Origin: Telluria sp042683405
Lineage (GTDB): Bacteria; Pseudomonadota; Gammaproteobacteria; Burkholderiales; Burkholderiaceae_D
Assembly: GCF_042683405.1 (NCBI RefSeq)
Contig: NZ_JBHUJS010000011.1
Location: 186,001-250,000, forward strand
Length of the DNA stretch: 64,000 bases
Direction of reading: 5' to 3'
Positions 42,017 through 54,175 of the stretch are shown in pieces. The notes below the pieces were generated by a model that saw nothing but the letters and a program-made list of their open reading frames with translations, was not told the DNA's origin and did no database searches. The stretch's first letter is position 1, and each line of letters begins with the position of its first letter. The translations under genes were made by a program, and so were the position numbers.

Positions 42017-42930
42017 TCCTCCAAGATATCGGCATCGCCATCGTGGCGCCCGGCGGCTGCGCGCTCGATGGCGGCCAGGTCGCGAGCGGCCTGCGCGAAC
42101 TCGAGGCGCACGGCGCCATCGTCCACAACTACTACGACCATGACCGTCGCTTCCAGCGCTTCGGCGGCACCGACGACGCGCGCCTGGCGGCATTGCACGA
42201 GGCGGCGCGCAATCCGGAAGTGCAGGTCATCATGGCCCTGCGCGGCGCCTACGGCGTCAGCCGCATCCTCGACCGGGTCGACTTCGGCCTGCTGGCATCG
42301 AGCGGCAAGATCCTGACGGGCTACAGCGACATCACCTCGCTGCATATGGGGCTGCTGGCCATGGAAGGGGCGATGAGCTACGCAGGTCCCATGCTGTACG
42401 GCGACTTCGGCAAGCCCGAGCCGGTTGCGTACACGCTGGAGAGCTTCGCGCGCTGCCTGCGCGGCCCCACCCATACCGTGGAAGGCGAGGGCGCCGGCAA
42501 TCCGGTGCTCGACGTGTCCGGTCCGGTCTGGGGCGGCAACCTGGCCATCCTCTCGCACCTGTGCGGCACGCCCTACCTGCCGCACGTGGAAGGCGGCATC
42601 CTGTTCATCGAAGACATCAACGAGCACCCGTACCGCATCGAGCGCATCCTGATCCAGCTGCTCAATTGCGGCGTCCTCGCGCGCCAGAAGGCGCTGGTGT
42701 TCGGCGCCTTTACCGACTACCGCCTCGGCCCATCGGACAACGGCTACGACTTCGAGGCCATGCTGGCCTGGCTGCGCGAGCGCGTGCCGGTGCCGATCCT
42801 CACCGGCCTGCCGTTCGGGCACGTGCCGGTGCGCGCGACGATTCCCGTGGGCGCGCACGCGCGGCTTGCCAGCGATGGCGAGCGTTTTACCCTGACCATG
42901 AGCGGCTACCCGACCCTGCCACATGCCTGA
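42013..42930 (+). CDS. LD-carboxypeptidase (MccF/LdcA family)
   Basis: A 305-residue S66 family peptidase that removes the terminal D-Ala from murein tetrapeptides during peptidoglycan recycling. The nucleophilic serine is in KILTGYSDITSLHMG, the glutamate in LFIEDINEHPYRIER, and the histidine in GLPFGHVPVRATIP. It starts at a GTG overlapping the hydrolase stop by 4 bases and overlaps the oxidoreductase gene by 8 bases. Members are cytoplasmic, and no signal peptide is visible here. Confidence 0.92.
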   Translation: MILQDIGIAIVAPGGCALDGGQVASGLRELEAHGAIVHNYYDHDRRFQRFGGTDDARLAALHEAARNPEVQVIMALRGAYGVSRILDRVDFGLLASSGKILTGYSDITSLHMGLLAMEGAMSYAGPMLYGDFGKPEPVAYTLESFARCLRGPTHTVEGEGAGNPVLDVSGPVWGGNLAILSHLCGTPYLPHVEGGILFIEDINEHPYRIERILIQLLNCGVLARQKALVFGAFTDYRLGPSDNGYDFEAMLAWLRERVPVPILTGLPFGHVPVRATIPVGAHARLASDGERFTLTMSGYPTLPHA

Positions 42931-44200
42931 ATTGCTGTCCCCCGAAAGCTATTACCGCGCCACCGCAGGCGCCACCGACTACCCGCGCCTGTCCGGTATC
43001 CAGGAGGCCGAGGTGTGCATCATCGGCGGCGGCTTCGCCGGCCTGGCCACCGCCTGCGCGCTGATGGAGCGCGGCCGGAACGATGTGGTGCTGCTGGAGT
43101 CGCAGCATGTCGGCTTCGGCGCGTCCGGCCGCAACGGCGGCTTCGTGTTCGGCGGCTTCTCGCTGGGCGAGCGCGGACTGGTCGATACGGTCGGTGTGGA
43201 GGAGGGGCGCAAGCTGTACCGCCTGACGCTCGACGCGGTCGAGCAGATCCGCCGACGCATCGAGCGCTACGGCATCGACTGCGACGCCAGCCACGCCGGC
43301 ATCTACCTCGCCAACTGGTTCGACGACGATTCCATCCTCGACGCGCAGCAACGCTTCATGGCCGACTCGCTGGGCGTGGACTGGAAGCGCGTATCGCGCG
43401 ACGAGCTGGTGGATAAGCTGGACAGCCGCCGCTACTTCGGCGGCCTGTTCGAGGAAAACGCCTTCCATTTCCATCCGCTGAAGTACGCGCAGGGCCTGGC
43501 GCGCGCGCTGGATGCGGGCGGCGTGCGGGTGCACGAGAACAGCCGCGTGGCCGGCATCGCCAGGGAGGGCGCGCACTGGCGCGTGAAGACCGCGCAGGGC
43601 GAAGTGCGCGCCAAAGAGGTGGTCATCTGCTGCGGCGGCTATATCGAAAAGCTGTACCCGCGCCTGGCCGGCGCGATCCTGCCGATCGCCACCTACGTGA
43701 TGGTGACGGAGCCGCTGGGCGAGCGCCTGCCGACGGCCATGCGCACCGGCGCGGCGGTCTACGACACCCGGTTCGCCTTCGATTACTACCGGCCGCTGGC
43801 CGATTCGCGCATCCTGTGGGGCGGGCGCATCTCGGTGCGCGACCGCAGCCCGGCCGACGTGGCGCGCCTGCTGTTCGGCGACATGATGAAGGTCTATCCG
43901 CAGCTGGCCGGGACCCGCGTGGACTACGCCTGGAGCGGCATGATGAGCTACGGCCGCCACAAGATGCCGCAGCTTGGGCGCCTGCCCGAGGGCCTGTGGT
44001 ACGGCATGGGCTTCGGCGGCCACGGCGTCGGTCCGACCACGCTGGCGGGCGACGTCCTTGCCGCCGCCATCTGCGGCGACGGCGTCACGCTCGACCGCTT
44101 TGCGCCGTGGGGCCTGCCATCGACAGGCGGCCCCGCCGGGCTGGTTGCCGCGCAGTTGACATACTGGTACTACGAGCTGCGCGACTGGCTGCGCCAGTGA
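42923..44200 (+). CDS. FAD-dependent oxidoreductase (DAO / PuuB-like)
   Basis: A 425-residue DadA/DAO-family flavoenzyme. The FAD motif is VCIIGGGFAGLATACALMERG, followed by LLESQHVGFGASGRNGG, which is characteristic of gamma-glutamylputrescine oxidase-like enzymes. The C-terminal part has WGGRISVRDRSPADV and GMGFGGHGVGPTTLAGDVLAAAI. It probably oxidises an amine or an amino acid with FAD and oxygen. It is the last gene of the four-gene coupled set; no polyamine pathway genes adjoin, so the substrate is uncertain. Confidence 0.88.
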   Translation: MPELLSPESYYRATAGATDYPRLSGIQEAEVCIIGGGFAGLATACALMERGRNDVVLLESQHVGFGASGRNGGFVFGGFSLGERGLVDTVGVEEGRKLYRLTLDAVEQIRRRIERYGIDCDASHAGIYLANWFDDDSILDAQQRFMADSLGVDWKRVSRDELVDKLDSRRYFGGLFEENAFHFHPLKYAQGLARALDAGGVRVHENSRVAGIAREGAHWRVKTAQGEVRAKEVVICCGGYIEKLYPRLAGAILPIATYVMVTEPLGERLPTAMRTGAAVYDTRFAFDYYRPLADSRILWGGRISVRDRSPADVARLLFGDMMKVYPQLAGTRVDYAWSGMMSYGRHKMPQLGRLPEGLWYGMGFGGHGVGPTTLAGDVLAAAICGDGVTLDRFAPWGLPSTGGPAGLVAAQLTYWYYELRDWLRQ

Positions 44201-44304
44201 CACGCAGGGGAGCATTCTGCCGCTCCGCGGCGCAGGACGGTTCCCCCATTGCTCAGTGGTAGAATAGAGGGTTATCCCATACCGCATCTTTAGAGGCATT
44301 ACCC

Positions 44305-45903
<1,599 letters not shown>

Positions 45904-45904
45904 A

Positions 45905-45988
45905 GCGTCATCCCCGCGAAAGCGGGGACCCATACGGGCCAGGATGGCGGCGTCAGCATGGGTTCCCGCGCCTGCGGGAATGACGGCG
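45905..45988. repeat. REP-like inverted repeat pair
   Basis: The unit GCGTCATCCCCGCG begins at 45905 and is followed by AAAGCGGGGACCCATAC. An inverted copy (CATGGGTTCCCGCG then CTGCGGGAATGACGGCGC) lies at 45957-45988. Each half also forms its own hairpin. It fills most of the gap between the ABC-F and nadA genes and belongs to the same family as the elements near 6215 and 8933. Confidence 0.7.
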
Positions 45989-46016
45989 CTTTTCAATCTG
46001 TGGGATAGTAATAGCT

Positions 46017-47150
46017 ATGCAAATACTACCGATCAAAACCGTCGAGTACGACCTTCCGCAGGCGGGCCAGACCTGCACCGCCCACGCATGGGCGCGCACC
46101 CCGGCCCCGCTGGAGCCGGCCCAGAAAAAAGAACTCAAGGAGCGCATCCGGCGCCTGCTCAAGGAGCAGGAAGCCGTCCTGGTCGCCCACTATTATGTGG
46201 ACGCCGAGCTGCAGGACCTGGCCGAGGAAACCGGCGGCTGCGTGTCCGACTCGCTCGAGATGGCGCGCTTCGGCCGCGACCACCCGGCCAAAACGCTGGT
46301 GGTTGCAGGCGTGCGCTTCATGGGCGAAACGGCCAAGATCCTGAGCCCGGAAAAGCGCATCCTGATGCCGGACCTGGACGCGACCTGCTCGCTCGACCTG
46401 GGCTGCCCGATCGAGGAGTTTTCCGCCTTCTGCGACCAGCACCCGGACCGCACCGTCGTGGTGTACGCGAATACCAGCGCCGCCGTGAAGGCGCGCGCGG
46501 ACTGGATGGTCACCTCGTCGATCGGCCTGGACATCGTCGCCCACCTGCATGCGCAGGGCAGGAAGATCCTGTGGGCGCCCGACCGCCACCTGGGCTCCTA
46601 CATCCAGAAGAAGACCGGCGCCGACATGCTGCTGTGGCAGGGCTCGTGCATCGTCCATGACGAATTCAAGGGCATTGAACTGGACCTGCTCAAGGCGGAG
46701 CACCCGGACGCGAAGATCCTCGTGCACCCCGAGTCGCCGGCGAACGTGGTGGCCCTGGCCGACGTGGTCGGCTCGACCACGCAGCTGATCAACGCCGCCG
46801 TGACCATGGATGCCACGCGCTTCATCGTCGCGACCGACAACGGCATCCTGCACAAGATGAAAATGGCCGCGCCCGGCAAGGAATTCATCGAAGCGCCGAC
46901 CGCCGGCAACAGCGCCACCTGCAAGAGCTGCGCGCACTGCCCGTGGATGGCCATGAACGGCCTGCAGAACCTGGCCGACGTGCTCGAATCCGGCCGCAAC
47001 GAAGTGTTCGTGGATCCCGAGATCGGCAGGCAGGCGGTGCGTGCGATCGACCGCATGCTCGACTTCGCCGCCGCCAAGAAAGCCAAGGCGTTCCCGACCG
47101 GCAAGCTGGAGCAGGAATCCAATCTATTCAAGGGAATCGGCCCCGCATGA
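46017..47150 (+). CDS. nadA: Quinolinate synthase
   Basis: A 377-residue [4Fe-4S] enzyme joining iminoaspartate and dihydroxyacetone phosphate to quinolinate in de novo NAD synthesis. Its conserved parts are VAHYYVDAELQDLAEETGG, GVRFMGETAKILSPEK, MPDLDATCSLDLGCP and CKSCAHCPWMAMNGL, containing the cluster cysteines, together with IVATDNGILHKM. It overlaps nadC by 4 bases (ATGA). nadB lies nearby on the opposite strand, separated by the EamA gene. Confidence 0.96.
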   Translation: MQILPIKTVEYDLPQAGQTCTAHAWARTPAPLEPAQKKELKERIRRLLKEQEAVLVAHYYVDAELQDLAEETGGCVSDSLEMARFGRDHPAKTLVVAGVRFMGETAKILSPEKRILMPDLDATCSLDLGCPIEEFSAFCDQHPDRTVVVYANTSAAVKARADWMVTSSIGLDIVAHLHAQGRKILWAPDRHLGSYIQKKTGADMLLWQGSCIVHDEFKGIELDLLKAEHPDAKILVHPESPANVVALADVVGSTTQLINAAVTMDATRFIVATDNGILHKMKMAAPGKEFIEAPTAGNSATCKSCAHCPWMAMNGLQNLADVLESGRNEVFVDPEIGRQAVRAIDRMLDFAAAKKAKAFPTGKLEQESNLFKGIGPA

Positions 47151-48010
47151 GCACGTTGCGCAACCCGTATGACCAGTTCGACGAGGCCCTGCAAAAGGCC
47201 TTTGAATCCAATCTCCTCGCGGCGCTGCTGGAAGACGTCGGCACCGGCGACCTGACCGGGCAGCTGGTACCGGCAGACACGCGCGTGAAGGCGCGCGTGC
47301 TGGTGCGCGAAGAAGCCGTCCTGTGCGGCGCGCCGTGGTTCGAAGGCGTGATGCGCGCGCTCGACCACAGCATCCGCATCGAGTGGAACTATGCCGAGGG
47401 CGACCTGATGGAGGCGAACAGCATCGTGTGCATGATCGATGCACCGCCACGTTCGCTGCTGACGGCAGAGCGCAGCGCGCTCAACTTCATGCAGCTGCTG
47501 TCCGGCGTGGCGACGGCCACCCGCAAGTACGTGGAAGTCGTCGCCGGCACCAATGCGCGCATCCTCGACACGCGCAAGACCGTGCCGGGCCTGCGCCAGG
47601 CGCAGAAATATGCGGTGCGCGTGGGCGGTGGCCAGAACCAGCGCATGGCGCTGTACGACGGCATCCTGATCAAGGAAAACCACATCGCGGCGGCGGGAGG
47701 CGTGACGCAGGCGCTCAAGGCGGCCGAGCAGCTCGGCGCCGGCGTGCCGGTGCAGGTGGAAGTGGAGACGCTGGCGCAGCTGGAAGAAGCATTGGCGGCG
47801 GGCGCCAAGTCGATCCTGCTCGATAACTTCGACCTCGACAAGATGCGCGAGGCGGTGAAAATCAACGCCGGGCGCGCGCTGCTGGAAGCGTCCGGCGGCG
47901 TCAACATGAGCACCGTGCGCGCGATCGCCGAGACGGGCGTGGACCGCATTTCGATCGGCGCCCTGACCAAGGACGTGCGCGCGGTCGACTACTCCCTGCG
48001 CATCATTTAG
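47147..48010 (+). CDS. nadC: Nicotinate-nucleotide pyrophosphorylase (carboxylating)
   Basis: A 287-residue quinolinate phosphoribosyltransferase making nicotinate mononucleotide from quinolinate and PRPP. Visible landmarks are EDVGTGDLTGQLVP, AERSALNFMQLLSGVAT, ILDTRKTVPGLRQAQKYAVRVGGGQNQRMALYDGILIKENH, VEVETLAQLEEAL, and ASGGVNMSTVRAIAETGVDRISIGAL. ATG 47147 overlaps the nadA stop. A perfect hairpin (GCCATCCCCGC/GCGGGGATGGC) follows the stop. Confidence 0.96.
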   Translation: MSTLRNPYDQFDEALQKAFESNLLAALLEDVGTGDLTGQLVPADTRVKARVLVREEAVLCGAPWFEGVMRALDHSIRIEWNYAEGDLMEANSIVCMIDAPPRSLLTAERSALNFMQLLSGVATATRKYVEVVAGTNARILDTRKTVPGLRQAQKYAVRVGGGQNQRMALYDGILIKENHIAAAGGVTQALKAAEQLGAGVPVQVEVETLAQLEEALAAGAKSILLDNFDLDKMREAVKINAGRALLEASGGVNMSTVRAIAETGVDRISIGALTKDVRAVDYSLRII

Positions 48011-48017
48011 CGTATTT

Positions 48018-48043
48018 GCCATCCCCGCGTCGGCGGGGATGGC
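48018..48043. terminator. Perfect 11-bp hairpin after nadC
   Basis: GCCATCCCCGC at 48018-48028 and GCGGGGATGGC at 48033-48043 form a perfect stem with a GTCG loop. It lies between the convergent nadC and EamA genes and most likely terminates both. The CATCCCCGC core links it to the REP-like family. Confidence 0.7.
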
Positions 48044-48050
48044 GAAACGC

Positions 48051-48950
48051 TTAGCGGCGGGAGGAGAGCACGATTCCCGCCACGATCAGCCCGAACGCGC
48101 CCGCGTGATACAGCTGCGGCGCCTCGCCCAGGAACGCCGACGACAGCAGCGCCGCGAATAGCGGCGTCAGGTTGCTGAAGAACGCCGCCACATTCGGCCC
48201 GGCGCGCTGCACGCCGGCGCCCCAGCAGCGCAGCGCCACCACCGCCGGTCCCACCGCCACATACAGTAATCCCAGCACCAGCGTCCACCCGAACTCGATC
48301 CGCACCGGCACGAGCGCCCACTCGGCCGCCGTGAACAATCCCGACCACGCGACGCCATACAGCACCTGCGCGAACATGAACGCCGCCCAGTCCGCGCGAA
48401 TCGCGGGCGGATCGCCCGGCTGCAACAGCAGCCAGGTGTAGAACGCCCACGCGATCGACGCCGCGATCATGTACAGGTCGCCCGGCACCAGGCGCAGCGA
48501 CTGCAGCACGGCTGGGTCGCCGCGCGAGAGCACGAGCAGCACGCCGGCGATCGACAGCGCGGCTCCCGCGACCTGGCGCGCGCGCACCTGCATCCGGAAG
48601 AACAGCAGGCCGACCAGCATCATCCACACCGGCATGCTGGCAGCAACCAGGGTCACGTTGATCGGCGTGGAGGTACGCAGCGCCAGATACTGGAGCGAGT
48701 TGTACAGGCCGATGCCGAGCAGGCCGAGCATGCCGAAGCGCCGCCAGTTGCTCCATAAGCCGCTTCCGGGCGCGAACACGGCGCGCGCCAGCGGCAGCAC
48801 GATCAGCAGCGCGAGCGACCAGCGCAGCAGGTTGAGCGTCATCGGTGGGACGGCGTCGCGCAGCAGGCGGCCGGCGATTGCATTGCCGGCCCAAAGGACG
48901 GGCGGCACCGTCAGCAGCAGCGCCGTCGAGGGGGAAAGCTTGTGATTCAA
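48051..48950 (-). CDS. EamA (DMT) family transporter
   Basis: A 299-residue membrane protein with about ten hydrophobic helices and the internal duplication of EamA permeases (VPPVLWAGNAIAGRLLRDAVPPMTLNLLRWSLAL; second half IAASIAWAFYTWLLL). Members export metabolites or amino acids. The start is a TTG that overlaps the nadB stop by 4 bases, so it is co-expressed with nadB. The substrate is unknown; a link to NAD precursors cannot be inferred from sequence. Confidence 0.9.
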   Translation of the reverse strand: MNHKLSPSTALLLTVPPVLWAGNAIAGRLLRDAVPPMTLNLLRWSLALLIVLPLARAVFAPGSGLWSNWRRFGMLGLLGIGLYNSLQYLALRTSTPINVTLVAASMPVWMMLVGLLFFRMQVRARQVAGAALSIAGVLLVLSRGDPAVLQSLRLVPGDLYMIAASIAWAFYTWLLLQPGDPPAIRADWAAFMFAQVLYGVAWSGLFTAAEWALVPVRIEFGWTLVLGLLYVAVGPAVVALRCWGAGVQRAGPNVAAFFSNLTPLFAALLSSAFLGEAPQLYHAGAFGLIVAGIVLSSRR

Positions 48951-50575
48951 CGCGGCGGCGGCGTGAGGACGCTCGGCAGCGCCTTCGGCAGCGTGTCAGG
49001 ATAGTCGCGGCTGAAGTGCAGGCCGCGGCTCTCGTGGCGCGAGAGCGCGCTGTCGACAATCAGCGATGCCACTTCCACCAGGTTGCGCAGCTCCAGCAGG
49101 TCCGGGGTGATGCGGAAATTGCGGTAGTACTCGTCGATTTCCTCGCGCAGCAGTTCGATGCGGTGCGCGGCGCGTTCCAGCCGCTTGGTGGTGCGCACGA
49201 TGCCGACGTAGTTCCACATCGAGCGGCGCAGTTCGTCCCAGTTGTGCGAGATGACGACTTCCTCGTCGGCGTCGGTGACGCGGCTCTCGTCCCACTCAGG
49301 CAGGTCGCGCGCCGGTTCGACCGGCAGCGCGGCGATGTCCTGGGCGCAGGCCCGCCCGATCACCACGCATTCGAGCAGCGAGTTGCTGGCCAGGCGGTTG
49401 GCGCCGTGCAGTCCGGTGCAGGCGGTCTCGCCGACCGCGTACAGGTTGGCGATGTCGGTGCGGCCGGCCAGGTCGGTGACCACGCCGCCGCAAGTAAAGT
49501 GCACGGCCGGCACCACCGGGATCGGCTCCCTGGAAATGTCGATGCCCAGCTCCAGGCAGCGCGCGTAGATGGTCGGGAAGTGCTCCTTGAGGAACTGCGG
49601 CGACTGGTGCGAGATGTCGAGGTGGACGTATTCCAGGCCGCGCTTTTTCATCTCAAAGTCGATTGCGCGCGCCACCACGTCGCGCGGGGCCAGCTCGGCG
49701 CGCGGATCGTGCGCGGGCATGAAGCGGGTGCCGGCAGCGGCGCCGGCTTCCGGCGGCAGCTTGAGCAGGCCGCCTTCGCCGCGGATCGCCTCGGTAATCA
49801 GGAAGGATTTGACGAACGGATGGTACAGGCAGGTCGGATGGAACTGGATGAACTCCATGTTGGACACCCGGCAGCCGGCCCGCCATGCCATTGCGATGCC
49901 GTCGCCGGTCGCGGTGTCGGGATTGGTCGTGTACAGGTAGACCTTGCCCGCGCCGCCCGTGGCCAGCACCGTCTGGCCGGCTTCGAAGGTGATGACCTTG
50001 CCGCTCTTTTCGTCCTGCACGTACAGCCCGAGGCATTGCGCCCGCGCCGGCGGGTGCGCCGCACCGGTGTGGACCGTGGTGCGGTCAAGCTTGTCGCTGG
50101 TGATGACGTCGATCGCGCAGTGATGCTCGAACAGCGTGATGTTCGGGTGCGCGCGCACTTTCTGTTCCAGCGTGACCTGCACCGCGTGGCCGGTTGCATC
50201 GGCCGCGTGGATGATGCGCCGCTGACTGTGTCCGCCCTCGCGGGTGAGGTGGAAGCCCATTTCCGCGCTGGCGTCGCGCGTGAACGGCACGCCTTGCGCG
50301 ATCAGCCATTCGATCGCTTCGCGACCGTGTTCCACGATGTAGCGCGTGGCAGGCTCGTCGCACAGGCCGGCGCCGGCGACCAGCGTGTCCTGGAGGTGCT
50401 CGTCGATGCTGTCGCCCGAGTCGAGGACCGCCGCGATGCCCCCTTGCGCCCAGTTGCTGGCGCCATCGAGCAGCGCACGTTTCGAGATGATGGCGACACG
50501 GCGCGTTTCGGCCAGGTGCAGGGCCACCGACAGGCCCGCAAGGCCGCTGCCGACGATGGCAACGTCAAATTTCAT
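48947..50575 (-). CDS. nadB: L-aspartate oxidase
   Basis: A 542-residue FAD enzyme that oxidises L-aspartate to iminoaspartate, the substrate of NadA. FAD and active-site segments are VAIVGSGLAGLSVALHLAE, SNWAQGGIAAVLDSGDSIDEHLQDTLVAGAGLCDE, QTVLATGGAGKVYLYTTNPDTATGDGIAMAWRAG and GGVVTDLAGRTDIANLYAVGETACTGLHGANRLASNSLLE. The helical C-terminus is complete. It heads a two-gene unit with the EamA transporter and is divergent from the polysaccharide locus. Confidence 0.96.
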   Translation of the reverse strand: MKFDVAIVGSGLAGLSVALHLAETRRVAIISKRALLDGASNWAQGGIAAVLDSGDSIDEHLQDTLVAGAGLCDEPATRYIVEHGREAIEWLIAQGVPFTRDASAEMGFHLTREGGHSQRRIIHAADATGHAVQVTLEQKVRAHPNITLFEHHCAIDVITSDKLDRTTVHTGAAHPPARAQCLGLYVQDEKSGKVITFEAGQTVLATGGAGKVYLYTTNPDTATGDGIAMAWRAGCRVSNMEFIQFHPTCLYHPFVKSFLITEAIRGEGGLLKLPPEAGAAAGTRFMPAHDPRAELAPRDVVARAIDFEMKKRGLEYVHLDISHQSPQFLKEHFPTIYARCLELGIDISREPIPVVPAVHFTCGGVVTDLAGRTDIANLYAVGETACTGLHGANRLASNSLLECVVIGRACAQDIAALPVEPARDLPEWDESRVTDADEEVVISHNWDELRRSMWNYVGIVRTTKRLERAAHRIELLREEIDEYYRNFRITPDLLELRNLVEVASLIVDSALSRHESRGLHFSRDYPDTLPKALPSVLTPPPR

Positions 50576-50747
50576 GGAATTTTGGGGTTATTTGCAACAA
50601 ACACCACTATAGACCTTTGCGCGGCTCCCCTCAATGGCGCTTTAACCGTTCCGTTCCGTCGCCACGCTTGGTGTCGATCAAAGTGTGGTGCGCCATCTCG
50701 TCCAAGATGAGTTTTGACTAGCCCCGGTATTGACGCCCGGAGGACAC

Positions 50748-52142
50748 GTGATACGCATCTTTAATCATTACGTTTCAAAGATGGCGTTCATCCTGCTCAT
50801 GCTGGAACTGGCGATCCTGGTGACCGCCGCGACCATCGCAGGTGCGCTGCTCCCAACCGATTCGCACGGGTCTTCCGACCTGTACCATTCCAGCGTGGCA
50901 TTCGCGCTGGTCGTCCTGTTCAGCATGAGCGCCCTCGGGATGTACCAGGGCAGCGGAAACGGAATGAAATCCACGCTGGGCCGCCTGACCCCGTCGTTCG
51001 CGCTGGGGTTCGCGCTGCTGCATGCACTGGTGGCGCTGCGGCCGGAGGTCGATCCCCACGCCATCAACCCGGAGCCCGGCGAGATCGCGCTGGTGTTCCT
51101 GCTGGGCGCGGCCGGGGTGGTGCTGACACGCCTGATTGTCTACCGCTCCGCTCGCTCGGAGCTGCTGGAGGCGCGCCTGCTGTTCATCGGCAGCGGGCAG
51201 CTGGCGCGCGAGTGCATGGAGCTGGCCCGCGGGCGGGCGGGCTTCCACCGCTTCCGGGTCATCGGGTGCGTGCCGGTGCCGGGCGAGGAGGACAGCGTGG
51301 CCGAGACCACCCAGCTCGAGCCTGGCGAAACGCTGCCTGGGCTGGCGCGGCGCCTGAATGCGACCGAGATCGTGGTGGCGGTGGCGAACCGGCGCAGCGG
51401 GGCCTATCCGGCTCGCCAGCTGCTCGAATGCGCGCTCAATGGCGTGCGGGTGATCGACAGCGCCACCTTCTTCGAGCGGGAGGCATGCCAGATCCGCGTC
51501 GATTCGCTCCAGCCCAGCTACCTGATCTTTGGCGGCGGCTTCGACCAGAGCTTCCTGCGCGCCGGATCCAAACGCGCGTTCGACCTGCTGGCCAGCGCCC
51601 TGATCTTCGCGGTGGCGTGGCCGGTGATGCTGGTTACCGCACTCATGGTGCGGCTGGAAGATGGCGGTCCCGTGATGTATGCGCAGGAACGGGTGGGCAA
51701 GGACGGGCGCCTGTTCAGGGTGCTGAAGTTCCGCAGCATGCGAACCGATGCGGAGATCGCCGGCCTGCCGACCTGGGCCAGCGAGGACGATCCGCGCGTC
51801 ACGCGGGTGGGACGCATCATCCGCAAGCTGCGCATCGACGAGCTGCCGCAGATCGTCAATGTGTTCAAGGGCGAGATGAGCTTCGTCGGTCCGCGTCCCG
51901 AACGTGCGTACTTTGTCAGCCAGCTGGCCGAGGAAGTGCCGTACTACGAGATCCGCCACCGCATCAAGCCGGGCATCACGGGCCTGGCCCAGGTGCGTTA
52001 CCAGTACGGCGCTTCGGTTGGCGATGCCGTCGAAAAGCTCCAGTACGACCTGTACTACGTGAAGAACAACAGCCTGTTCCTCGACCTGCTCATCCTGCTC
52101 GACACCGTGCAGGTGGTCCTGTCGGGAAAGGGCAGCCGCTAG
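50748..52142 (+). CDS. Exosortase-A system sugar transferase (polyprenyl-phosphate, EpsB_2 type)
   Basis: A 464-residue protein of the PEP-CTERM-associated sugar transferase group. About four membrane helices fill residues 12-130 (VSKMAFILLMLELAILVTAATIAG ...). Next comes a CoA-binding-like Rossmann region (LLFIGSGQLARECMEL), another helix, and the catalytic initiating-transferase domain: FRVLKFRSMRTDAE, RIIRKLRIDELPQIVNVFKGEMSFVGPRPER. Such enzymes put the first sugar phosphate on undecaprenyl phosphate, starting exopolysaccharide synthesis. The GTG at 50748 has GGAGG 4 bases upstream; the N-terminus IRIFNHYVSK is typical. prsR follows after 8 bases. Confidence 0.93.
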   Translation: MIRIFNHYVSKMAFILLMLELAILVTAATIAGALLPTDSHGSSDLYHSSVAFALVVLFSMSALGMYQGSGNGMKSTLGRLTPSFALGFALLHALVALRPEVDPHAINPEPGEIALVFLLGAAGVVLTRLIVYRSARSELLEARLLFIGSGQLARECMELARGRAGFHRFRVIGCVPVPGEEDSVAETTQLEPGETLPGLARRLNATEIVVAVANRRSGAYPARQLLECALNGVRVIDSATFFEREACQIRVDSLQPSYLIFGGGFDQSFLRAGSKRAFDLLASALIFAVAWPVMLVTALMVRLEDGGPVMYAQERVGKDGRLFRVLKFRSMRTDAEIAGLPTWASEDDPRVTRVGRIIRKLRIDELPQIVNVFKGEMSFVGPRPERAYFVSQLAEEVPYYEIRHRIKPGITGLAQVRYQYGASVGDAVEKLQYDLYYVKNNSLFLDLLILLDTVQVVLSGKGSR

Positions 52143-52150
52143 GAGGAGGG

Positions 52151-53524
<1,374 letters not shown>

Positions 53525-53544
53525 CGGGCACTCTGCCGGCCGGG

Positions 53545-53581
53545 AACCCGGGGGACTGTCCCCTGCGAGGGGGCAGTCCCC
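53545..53581. terminator. GGGGACTGTCCCC hairpin between convergent genes
   Basis: GGGGGACTGTCCCC and GGGGGCAGTCCCC form a stem of about 13 bp with a TGCGA loop, with one wobble position. It lies 20 bases after the prsR stop and 10 bases before the end of the convergent TPR gene. The core resembles the repeat at 19810-19838. Confidence 0.65.
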
Positions 53582-53589
53582 TCGCGGCG

Positions 53590-54171
53590 CTACTTGTTCA
53601 CGGTGGCGAGCTTGTTCTTCAGCCCTTCAAGGGGGAAGCCGCGAGCATAGGCTTCGTCGGCGTGGCTGCGCGCCCTGTCGTAGTCCTTGCGCTTGAAGTG
53701 CAGCAGGCCGAGGTTGTAGTGCGCCGTTGCGTTCTCGGGATCGGCTTCGATGACTGCCTGCAGCTGCGCCAGCGCTTCCTCTTCGCGCTTGGCCGCGAGC
53801 AAGTAGGCGGCATAGGTGCTGCGTACCTGCGCGTCACGCGCGTTCATGCTGAGCGCGCGCAGGAAGTAGCAGTCCACCGGATACGCCGCGCCGCGCGGCT
53901 GCGGTGACTTGTCGCGCAGGGCCAGCCTCGCCATCGCCGACAGCGCGCGGTGGTGGTTGGGGAAGCGTTCCAGCGTATAGCCGATGTCGCCGCCGATCGA
54001 CCCGGACTGGCCGCGCCGCAGCGCCTCCACATCCGCATTGAAGTGGAACTGCTCGACCACCTTCAGCTTGCTGCGGTCGGACGGGTTCAGGTAGTCGCCG
54101 CCGGACGCAAGCCGGGCCGGCGCACCGCAATCGGACGCCAGGGCGGCCGCAAGCACAATCAGTTCGATCAT
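53590..54171 (-). CDS. TPR repeat protein of the exosortase-A locus
   Basis: A 193-residue protein. The first residues are hydrophobic (MIELIVLAAALASDCGAPARL) and probably an export signal. The N-terminal part carries LKVVEQFHFNADVEALRRGQSGSIGGDIGYTLERFPNHHRAL, followed by two tetratricopeptide repeats (about 105-180: RSTYAAYLLAAKREEEALAQLQAVIEADPENATAHYNLGLLHFKRKDYDRARSHADEAY). TPRs mediate protein contacts, and TPR proteins are common in polysaccharide export loci. It is the last gene of a four-gene minus-strand operon with the two hydrolases and a GNAT; the gap to hydrolase 1 is 4 bases. Confidence 0.8.
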   Translation of the reverse strand: MIELIVLAAALASDCGAPARLASGGDYLNPSDRSKLKVVEQFHFNADVEALRRGQSGSIGGDIGYTLERFPNHHRALSAMARLALRDKSPQPRGAAYPVDCYFLRALSMNARDAQVRSTYAAYLLAAKREEEALAQLQAVIEADPENATAHYNLGLLHFKRKDYDRARSHADEAYARGFPLEGLKNKLATVNK

Positions 54172-54175
54172 CGGG

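Noticed and set aside
44245..44270. Promoter with TTGCTC and TAGAAT before the ABC-F gene
   Set aside because: The two hexamers are only 5 bases apart; no valid -35 for TAGAAT was found.
50581..50748. Sigma-54 promoter before the initiating sugar transferase gene
   Set aside because: No GG-N10-GC pair with a reasonable -24/-12 match on the plus strand.
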